Shown: one piece after another, positions 56,342-64,000 of the stretch
How the letters are laid out: each line of letters opens with the position of its first letter
How positions within the stretch are numbered: position 1 is the first letter of the stretch
Source of the DNA: Nigrospora sphaerica
Lineage: Eukaryota; Ascomycota; Sordariomycetes; Amphisphaeriales; Apiosporaceae
Direction of reading: 5' to 3'
Assembly (NCBI GenBank): GCA_018287875.1
Contig: JAGVVL010000002.1
Coordinates: 8,432,001 to 8,496,000 of the forward strand
DNA length: 64,000 nucleotides
Made by a program: the position numbers and the translations under genes
Notes under the pieces: model-generated
Told to the model about the DNA's origin: nothing
Seen by the model: only the letters and a program-made list of their open reading frames with translations
Database searches by the model: none

Positions 56342-59273
56342 CTATAAGCGCCCAGCAAGAACCTCTTTCGCCCACATTCTTACGCCATAGACCTCCCAAA
56401 ACGGTATGGCGCTTTCCAATTCGAGCCTGAGGCGCGACTGGTCATCGTCGTCGTCTTCGCTTTCACTGTCATCCTCGACGGGGAGGTAGGGGTAATTGTC
56501 GTCAGGAAAGACCATTACTTCTTTGCCTTTGCCTTTGGCTTTCTTGCGCTTGGTCTGGTCTTCGTTTTCTTCGACATCGGGGTGGCGAATAATGCGCTCA
56601 GCGCGGTCGGCTTCCATTGCGATCCATTCCAGCGGTAGGTCGGGATGCTGCGATATCGTATCCGCGATGAATTGACGGGTTTCGCGCACCACTGACAAGC
56701 ATGTATCCTCGTTCCTGAACGATATGATATGCAGCGCTCGGAGTCGGGAAAGACTCGACATGTACTGCGCAAAGGCATGCTGAAACACCAACGTCAGGTT
56801 ATATGGCGAGATAGGGGTGGACGGCAAACCTACCACGGCGCGAATGCCCATCTGGACGCCCAGTTCCTCGAGTACTTTGCCTTGGCGGCAAACGAGCTGA
56901 ACAGTCTTGACGTCCAGGTCCCATAGCTCATCTGCGCTGTTACGAATGACCAAGTACTTGATTGTGTGCATGTGCTTGTTGAGGGCAAATCTCCGAATCT
57001 GCTCCAAATTAACCTTGCTCTTCGGTGCAAAGCTTTCCGGCTTGTACTTGGGATTGCGCTCAAGCATGAGGAGCTCATGCACACAGTTCAACTTCGCAAC
57101 GAGGTGTAGAAACGAAAGTGAGACGTGGTCGGTGAAGATATCAGTGAGCGGCAAAGGTTGCAGTCTGTTCTCCTTGGCCAGCAGGCTCCATATGGGTGCT
57201 TGGTTCCCAACATTCAGGAGTGTCAGTCGCTTCAAAGAGCGGAGGTCAATTGCTCGGCCGAGAACCGAAGCCTTCGTAGGAATGAGATGGAGAGCCAGCG
57301 ACTCAAGTGCAATGCCTCTAGTCCCTCTCTTGTATTCGATAATCTGGCGGCGCAGCTCCTCTTTGTCGTGTGGCGACTGTGATTCCTTATCCACATCGGC
57401 ATCTTCAATCTCGGCCTCAACCACGTTCAATTCATGCAACTTGACTTTCTCCATTTCGGCATCCGTCCCCGGGGCTGAGACGGGCATGTCGAAGCAAACC
57501 TTGCGAGGGCTGGTCGAGCCGTTTGAAGGCCGGGCCGCCTTCGGGGCATCTCCCGCAGACGAGGAAGAACCATCGGGTGTCGCTGCGCGCGTACCCACAA
57601 AAGAGACCACATCTTTGACCGTTTGTTCGGCACTGCTGTCTTCCTGTGGTTCGACGACGAGTTCGACTGCCTCAGGGGCAGCCACGTCGATATCTTCGGG
57701 GTCAACCTCGCCCTCTTTAGCATGGCTACGCGCAGACGCCTTGGAGGACGTGGCCATTTCGCTAACCGACTTGGGAGGTGTCTCGTTCCCCTTGTTTCCC
57801 TCTGGCGCAGCGGGGGACGCTTCCACACTCTTGCTTTGGACAGCTTCGGCATACTTCTTGGCCGCCTGCACTATCGTCTCCAGCACGTCTCCAGCCTCGG
57901 CAAAATCGCTCGTCCCGTGTACCTGAGCGATTAATCTCTCGGATACCTTGCGCATTCTTTGCACGAAGTCGTCGGCGGGGTCATTCGCCGAGGCTGCTTC
58001 CGTAGTTGGTGGTTTTTCTTTTCTCTGGGAAGCCTTGGCTACAACACAAGGCTCGACCCCAAGAATGCGACCTAGTACTGCTTCTTGTGCCTTTCTCTCC
58101 TCTTGGGCGCGGAAAGCTTTGGCTGGTCCACTGCCATCATCATACGACGAGTTCATCGGCACGACCTGGAATTCATCGTCCTCGTCGGAGTCATTCGGAT
58201 CGGCGAGGCAAGGTTTCCGGGCCTGCAAGGCAAGGTTGTCCGAAAACGAAAGCTTCAGTTTTTTCAGTGTACTAGCTGAGTTCTGTACGCAGGCTTTGAT
58301 CTCGGAAACATCGTCAAGGACGTCAATGTCCAGCACAGCCAGTGTCTGCAAGTTCTTGAATCCGCTCAAGGTTGGCGGCTCCTTTGCTGAATCCTGCTTC
58401 TTGGTGGGAAGCCTCGGTTTGGCCGAGTGCTTAGGCGCTGCAGAGCTGGGCACAACCAAGGATGGAGCAATGGGTGGAGGGCCATATGCGAAAGGTTGTC
58501 CTCCAGCCAGAGACTGGATAGTCACGGTCCCCTGGGGCAACCCCCCGGTGCCGGTGAGGGTAGACATGGGGGGCACTGGCGGCGGCAGCAAGGTGCTGTG
58601 GTGGGCATTGGTGCTACCCCAAGGGAAGGGAAGCGGTGGGGGTCTTTCGTACAGTGAAGGGCCCGAAGGCATGCGTATGCGCAAGTGCTGGAGAGAGGCG
58701 ATCTCATGCAAGGCCTTGTAGACAGGGCGGCTCAACTCGACGCGGATGTTCCATCGGAAACTGTCAAGTGCCTTGGCCTTGCGCAGTGTGAGCAGCAACA
58801 AGGTGTTTAAGAACTTGCCGCAGCTAACGGTATACAGGTAAGACTTGTATGAGGACTCGGCCTTGTCGCCGGCGGATAGAGTATCAAGGCATAGATCCCT
58901 GAGGTGGCGGGCATAGTTATATTCGCTGGTTACGAAGGTATCGAGCCCGCCAGCCAACCCGTCTATGGGCGAATCGTAGGTCGGGTCGTCATCGTCAGGG
59001 AAAACAATGTTGAAGTGCCGGTAGAGCTGCGCGGCAGCAAGCTCTCGGAAAGCGTGGCAGGTCAGAGAGAGGCAGATCAGGTCGCTCTGGGAGCACTGGA
59101 TCGGGCGTGTCAGTGGAGCAATGGTAGGGTAACGCCATGCCAGTGGTATGGGAACCTACGTGGCCGAATATCTCTTGTTGCACCTCGTCCGGGAGGTCGA
59201 GGATGGTCAAGGTCTTGGCCGGGGCATCGGCGCTAGGCACGACCTGCAGACCAGAGTCGGCATGGGCAGCCAT
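56342..59273 (-). CDS. F-box protein (substrate adaptor of SCF ubiquitin ligase)
   Basis: Two exons, 59273-59160 and 59095-56342, with a 64-bp intron, give 955 aa. The F-box spans the splice at residues 21-60: LTILDLPDEVQQEIFGH / CSQSDLICLSLTCHAFRELAAAQLYR, the site that binds Skp1. The rest has widely spaced leucine-rich, LRR-like strands (LQHLRIRMPSG, LQTLAVLDIDVLDDVSEI, LKRLTLLNVGNQAPI, IKYLVIRNSADELWDL, LRALHIISF) interrupted by long Ser/Pro/Glu-rich disordered loops of up to 200 aa, and it ends with an acidic SESEDDDDDD stretch and a short helix. The start is the ATG just before AHADSG; an open frame runs further 5' without ATG. It should recruit a protein for ubiquitination; the target is unknown. 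Confidence 0.88.
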
Positions 59274-61565
59274 AGTGAAAGGCGCTCGCCGGCTGGTCGG
59301 GGCAACGACACGCGGGCCGGCCGGCGGACGGTGACGAAGCTGGCGATGGGAAAACGACAATTTGGGTGCGCCGCCAAGGGAGCTTTGCCCAACCTGGTGT
59401 CCGCGGCTGGTCGATCGTCTTGAATCTCACTGCCCCGGGCAGCTAGATACTGTCGAGAACAAGACCGGCAGGTCCAAAGCCGATCGCGGGAGCTCGAGGT
59501 TGAGAGCACTAGAGCCGAGCGAGGGTGTTGGCGTGGCCTTGCTCTTGAAGCGGCGGATGGATATTGGAAATGGAGATGTAAGAGAGCTAGGTCGACCGAG
59601 GTGGAGGGGAGGGTCAAGGCTCGAGCTGGATGGACCCCCGGTACTTTTGCCCAGCCCGCTTGTTAGGCTGCCAACGATTTCTGCCTTGGGCGCAGTTGCG
59701 CGCCTCAGAAGTGACTGGTTGAGGGGTTGACTGCGGGGCTGCTGCTCAAGAGTACACAGATGGAAACGGGCGGATAGAGATGTAGTTGATCCAGTCGCCG
59801 TGGCTAAGCAATTCAAGGCGGGCAAGTCGTCGCTGGGCCAGGTTGGAATGGATGCGCTCGTTGTTTGGGGAAGACGATGGGGGTGGTGGAGGTCAGGGTT
59901 GCTTGAAAGGGTTCGATGGAATGGAGTGAGGTACGTAAGGCAGATAGATGTACATACCCTAGGTAGGAAGTACTTGAGAAGGCCGCGCCGAGAGCCGGTT
60001 CCCTGGACCGTAATCGGAATAAAACCAGGCAATAGCACCCTTGTCGGATATCTGGGTATGTACACACCTACATCTTCCAAATCTGATACCCTCAACCTGG
60101 TAGATGCAGTACGAACTCTTCTCATACAATCTCTCTTTTTTTGTAGCCCTATTCCATCCCATAGTACTCCGTACTATCTGTTGCTTCTGTAGTCGTTTCT
60201 GCGGGGGTGGACCTAAGGCAATCCAGTACTGTAGCGCCGCAGATCCGAGAGAGAGAGAGCGGAGAAGCCCAAAATTGTAGACTGGGTGGCAAACACAGAT
60301 CCCAGATGGGGGTACTTGAGCGTGTGCCGGCCGAGGAATGTCCCGTGTTGGCTTTCATGGCAATCCCATTCCAACATGGAATCCTGGATGCCGCCATTTG
60401 ACGGGCGGGGGTGCGGGGCTCTCCTGCTTTGGACAGGCCCGGGCTAACAAGCCCTGGCATGTCATTGCTCCTTATCAACTCCTTCCCCCCATGTAGGTCA
60501 GGTTCAACCAAGTGTAATCACATGAACATCGAGTGATAAATGACTTGCGTCCTCAAAGCCAGCCAAAGGGATCTCGCGGTTGCCGTTACGGCGTCGCGTA
60601 CCTACATGTTAGTCTCCGGCACGACCAGTCTGGAGTCCAGGGCTCCTCTGTTCCCGCTACGGCTGGTTAGCGGAGCCGCGGATGGTGAGGGGGTGGAGGG
60701 GCTGCTCGCCGGGGTAATTGTGCTGGGGCGGCACAGATCACAAACCGGCTGGGCTGCCATGGCCGGCCTTCTCCTTTGTTTCGGGCGACGTCGTCTTCGT
60801 CGTCGCACTCACCGAGCACATCATGACCCTCCAGGCCCGAGACATGCGGGCCTCCACGGGTCCCGCTGTTCTGTTGTCCGACGGGCGTGCATGTGTTGCC
60901 GCGTGATGCCAAGTACTCGCTGAATCCTCCTCTCGCTCCTTGACATTGATCGTCGGGATTCTCCTGTGGACGCTGCTGCACCCAACCGTGCCCGCTCATT
61001 CAAACAGGCTAGCCGGGTTCTATTTCCATCCGCCCTCCGCCTCCGCCAGCCCTCAATGTGACTTGCGTATTTAGTTCCACGATGAAGGGCCTGCCCATGG
61101 CGGGTGGGATCGTCCGACCTGCTCCACCCGGCAGGGCTGTGCCGCTTTTTTGGGTCCTATTTCCCACTCCAGTCTGGTGGCACCGCCTAGAAACGGATCC
61201 CATAAAGTGCTGTGTCTGCCTGTTCCACCGAATCCCGTGGTAGGCGATTGTAGTCGACTGTGTATTTGCCTCGCTCGTCCTTGTCGAGCCCGAAACTGCA
61301 CAAGATCTGTCGCTCGTTCGATCTCTGTGCTGCTGCGATTCGCTTCTTTCCTTCCTAGTTTCATGATACCCGCGGGGCCACTTTTGAGTTCGTCCAGCCT
61401 CGAGTTCCAGTGCTCCAAACTCGGTGAATATCACGGCCACATCAGCGTTGTCTCAGACAGTCGTCGTCCGCCCGCCAATGCGAGCTGGCATCCCCTCTCC
61501 CTAGTGTCCCAACATCGCGTCAGTCGAACCAGTTGCGGCCGTAATCGTGTACGCCCGCAGGCACA
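59274..61565. other. 2.3-kb divergent intergenic region
   Basis: Promoters of the F-box gene (-) and the transglutaminase-fold gene (+). No domain-bearing frame, tRNA or repeat is seen; a (GA)n run lies near 60249-60260. Confidence 0.45.
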
Positions 61566-63554
61566 ATGGCCGAAGTCGACGACCGCCAATTCAATTCGCT
61601 CGCCGAGCGCATCGCTGCTCTGAACAGCCAGAAGAACTTCAGCAGCACCGGTAAACGTGCCCCGCCACCGCCGCCGCCCGGAGGCAGTCGAACCGCCTCG
61701 ACCGCCCAGGTTGCGAAGTCCCAGACCAACGGAGCCGCTGCCGCTCCCGGCCCCGTCATCCCGGCGCGGCCGCAGAGAAGCACCACGAACCCGCCGCCCG
61801 CGCTGCCTCGACGGACGACGAGCAACGATGCTGACCCTCCAGCCGACGCCGCCGTCCCCGCCCGACGGGCTCCGCCGCCTCTGCCATCGCGAACCAACAC
61901 GGACTCGTCTCTTTCAGCGCCCTCGCCCGCTTTACCGCCGCGCCGGCCTTCCACGCAGACCCTCAGCACCCGAAGAGGCTCGAATGCCTCGGACATGTCC
62001 CACATATCTACTGTCTCCAGCCTGTCGCTGAAGCCGGTCTCTTCGCGGACGAGCATGACATCGACCGAGACCCAGGCCACGCGCAAACTCCCGCCCACAC
62101 TCGACCAGGCCAAGCTGCCACCGCTCCCGCCGTCGAGAAGAGACCGCGAGGCTGCCGGGCAGACTTCGCCAGCAATTACACCTGTGCGATCCATCAAGTC
62201 GGCACCCATCGTGCCCCAGGTACAGCCTGACGCGAGACCAAATCTGCCCCCGAGATTGCCATCAAGACCTGTCAAACCACCGCCTCAAATGAACGAACAG
62301 CCTCAAAGCCCCGTGCCTGCCCAGTCGCGGCGCCTCCCGCCGCCCCCGAATGGCGGTTTTACAAAGCACAACTCGTTTACGGAGAACCGGCAGCCTGCCC
62401 CTGCCTTGCCCGATGTACCCCCGCCAGTCCCCATCAGTTCGCGTCCGTCAGCAACGCAGATCGATGCCGTGGTGACACGTGCCGCGGCCAATGCTGTTGT
62501 GTCCTGCCTGGTTTGCCGAGACTTCTCGCGCCCGGATGCCATTGCCGCCCAGTTCCCCGCCCATACTCTGCCGCGGCAGGATCCGGTCGGGTATCTGGCC
62601 AATGTGCTCTGTGGCTCGTTCCCTTCGGCCACAGACAAAGCCCGCGCCATCTTCACCTGGTGTCACCACAACATCTCCTACAATGTCGAGGAATTTTTTG
62701 GCAACTGCATTAAGCATCGCTCGGTCGAGGATACGATATTCCACGGCAAGGCTGTGTGCCAAGGATATGCTGAAGTCTATCAGTCCATTGCCCAGCGCGC
62801 CGGGCTGCAGTGCGTTCTCGTCAGTGGCCACGGTAAGGGGTACGGCCACAGCGAACTGAAGAGAGGAGAACACCCACCGCCCGAAGAGACAAATCACGCC
62901 TGGAACGCAGTCATGATCGACAACGGTGAATGGAAGCTACTGGACGCTTGCTGGGGCGCTGGCCATCTGGATGCTGGTAATACGTATAAGCAGGAGTTCA
63001 GCCCGCAGATGTTTTATTTCTCCAACGAGATGTTTGGTTTGACCCATTTCCCAAAAGATGCCCGCCACTTCTACAGGGCCGATGGAAGTATCCAGACGTG
63101 GCAGGAGTACTATATCGGCCCTGTGGCTGGCGGCAGGGCGTCGACGTGTGGCGGGATGGAGCAGGAGGGCCTTTCCAAGTTCAATTTCCTCCCGGCCGAG
63201 CAGCAGATTCCCGTCTACGGCGGCCAAGAGATCGTGCGCTTCCAGTTCTCCAAGGTGTGTGAGCACTGGGACGGCGTCAAACACGGGTCCGGGCCGCCCT
63301 ACCTGCTGATGGTCAAGATCGGCGGGCTCGACGGCCGCAAGGACGACTTCGTGCCCCTCGACACGGACGGCTACTGGTACTGGTGCGACATACGGGCCCG
63401 CGACCTCGGCGCCCCCGGCCAGAAGATCTTCCTTTACAGCCTGACGTCGCTCAACAATAAGGACGCCAGGGGCGTCACCAAGGACGAGTTCCTGCGCGCT
63501 AAGGGCCGCTCCGCCATGGGCTGGAGCCAGTACGTTTCTTGGGACTTGGTGTAG
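61566..63554 (+). CDS. Transglutaminase-fold protein, CYK3-like (cytokinesis)
   Basis: An intronless gene of 662 aa. Residues 1-300 are Pro-rich with many PPxPP and RxLPPxP runs (KRAPPPPPPGG, LPPLPPSRR, RRLPPPPNGG), suitable as SH3-domain ligands. The transglutaminase-like domain starts about residue 335 and shows the papain-like triad: Cys398 in AVCQGYAEVYQ, His444 in TNHAWNAV, Asp460 in KLLDACWGAG. All three are present, so it may be catalytic, although relatives in fungal cytokinesis often act as scaffolds. The C-terminal about 180 aa is beta-rich (EIVRFQFSKVCEHWD, YLLMVKIGGLDGRKDDF). It has no signal peptide and probably acts at the cell cortex or septum. Related yeast proteins (Cyk3) help septum formation; orthology is inferred, not shown, since no SH3 domain is present here. 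Confidence 0.87.
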   Translation: MAEVDDRQFNSLAERIAALNSQKNFSSTGKRAPPPPPPGGSRTASTAQVAKSQTNGAAAAPGPVIPARPQRSTTNPPPALPRRTTSNDADPPADAAVPARRAPPPLPSRTNTDSSLSAPSPALPPRRPSTQTLSTRRGSNASDMSHISTVSSLSLKPVSSRTSMTSTETQATRKLPPTLDQAKLPPLPPSRRDREAAGQTSPAITPVRSIKSAPIVPQVQPDARPNLPPRLPSRPVKPPPQMNEQPQSPVPAQSRRLPPPPNGGFTKHNSFTENRQPAPALPDVPPPVPISSRPSATQIDAVVTRAAANAVVSCLVCRDFSRPDAIAAQFPAHTLPRQDPVGYLANVLCGSFPSATDKARAIFTWCHHNISYNVEEFFGNCIKHRSVEDTIFHGKAVCQGYAEVYQSIAQRAGLQCVLVSGHGKGYGHSELKRGEHPPPEETNHAWNAVMIDNGEWKLLDACWGAGHLDAGNTYKQEFSPQMFYFSNEMFGLTHFPKDARHFYRADGSIQTWQEYYIGPVAGGRASTCGGMEQEGLSKFNFLPAEQQIPVYGGQEIVRFQFSKVCEHWDGVKHGSGPPYLLMVKIGGLDGRKDDFVPLDTDGYWYWCDIRARDLGAPGQKIFLYSLTSLNNKDARGVTKDEFLRAKGRSAMGWSQYVSWDLV

Positions 63555-64000
63555 GTAGGTAGGTAAAGTAGAGAGGGAGGTACACGGGTATATAGTGTGG
63601 AGGTTTGACGATCGTTATGGATTCGGGGGGCGGGCTTAATTTTGGCTACATCGTACATCTGTAGCCCCCGCCGCTGAGAGTGCATGCGTGTCCTCGGCGC
63701 CAGGCACCATGTACCGCATCTCCAGGAGATATATATCCCAAAATTAGGCCATTTACTACGGTTTCGCCAACACTTATCGCGTACCTCTCCTATGTCATTA
63801 TGACTTTGCCTCGCCGCGTCTAGCTTATAGTGAATGTGTAATGACGACTTTCGGTATAGGCTTTTGAGTCTGGAGGGAACGAGACTCAGTGTCCACGCAG
63901 GTACCGGGTTCGAACCCACCATGTGCTGAGTTTCCGGCCCTTCTTTGGTAGCGACTTCCTCTTGAGGGCAACACAACTCGGCGAAAAAGAGAGGAAAGAA
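63555..64000. other. 3' flank and window end
   Basis: No further gene is seen. A palindromic GGGTTCGAACCC at 63908-63919 resembles a tRNA B box but no tRNA can be folded around it. Confidence 0.45.

Noticed and set aside
63850..63930. Possible tRNA with GGGTTCGAACCC
   Set aside because: The B-box-like palindrome lacks a consistent T stem, acceptor stem and A box on either strand.

Overview
This window comes from a filamentous ascomycete, most likely a Sordariomycete. Supporting signs are short (about 50-100 bp) GT-AG introns with CTRAY-type branch points, 55-65% GC coding exons, and typical Pezizomycotina families: a HET-domain protein, a PTH11-type rhodopsin-domain membrane protein, a fungal CorA-like transporter, a Zn2Cys6 regulator and a DHA2 drug/toxin efflux pump. 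Three transposons carry many stop codons where Trp or Gln is expected, the pattern left by repeat-induced point mutation (RIP).

Layout. 1-9981 is a transposon block: a RIP-decayed LINE on the + strand (1-5046) meets tail-to-tail a RIP-decayed Ty1/Copia element on the - strand (about 5200-9981). The Copia element keeps a 204-bp 5' LTR and a primer site matching the initiator-tRNA anticodon arm. 10578-28450 is a gene region: a coiled-coil protein with a C-terminal Cys/His motif, a secreted beta-helix protein, a protein kinase fused to a vWA-like domain, a CorA-like membrane protein, a small conserved-looking protein, a rhodopsin-domain protein with a 20-nt microexon, a HET protein and a glutathione-transferase-like protein. 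28451-40900 is gene-poor accessory DNA. It holds a complete but dead pogo/Fot1-like transposon (34979-36905), two candidate secreted proteins (a tiny Cys-rich one at 32480 and an orphan at 37722) and a few decayed coding fragments. 41072-46300 has an arylsulfotransferase-like secreted protein, a broken DEDDh-exonuclease-like gene and a doubtful membrane-protein remnant. 46381-63554 looks like conserved chromosome: a Zn2Cys6 regulator and a DHA2 transporter transcribed divergently from a 3.3-kb spacer, then an F-box protein and a transglutaminase-fold cytokinesis-type protein.

How the genes may work together. The regulator/transporter pair is the only arrangement suggesting a shared pathway. 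The kinase-vWA, CorA-like, rhodopsin and HET genes belong to families that expand in fungal accessory regions and often concern signalling, environment sensing or self/non-self recognition; that they act together is only inference. All exon structures were built by hand from splice signals and reading-frame continuity. For each spliced model the summed coding length is a multiple of three. No rRNA, tRNA or CRISPR feature could be supported.
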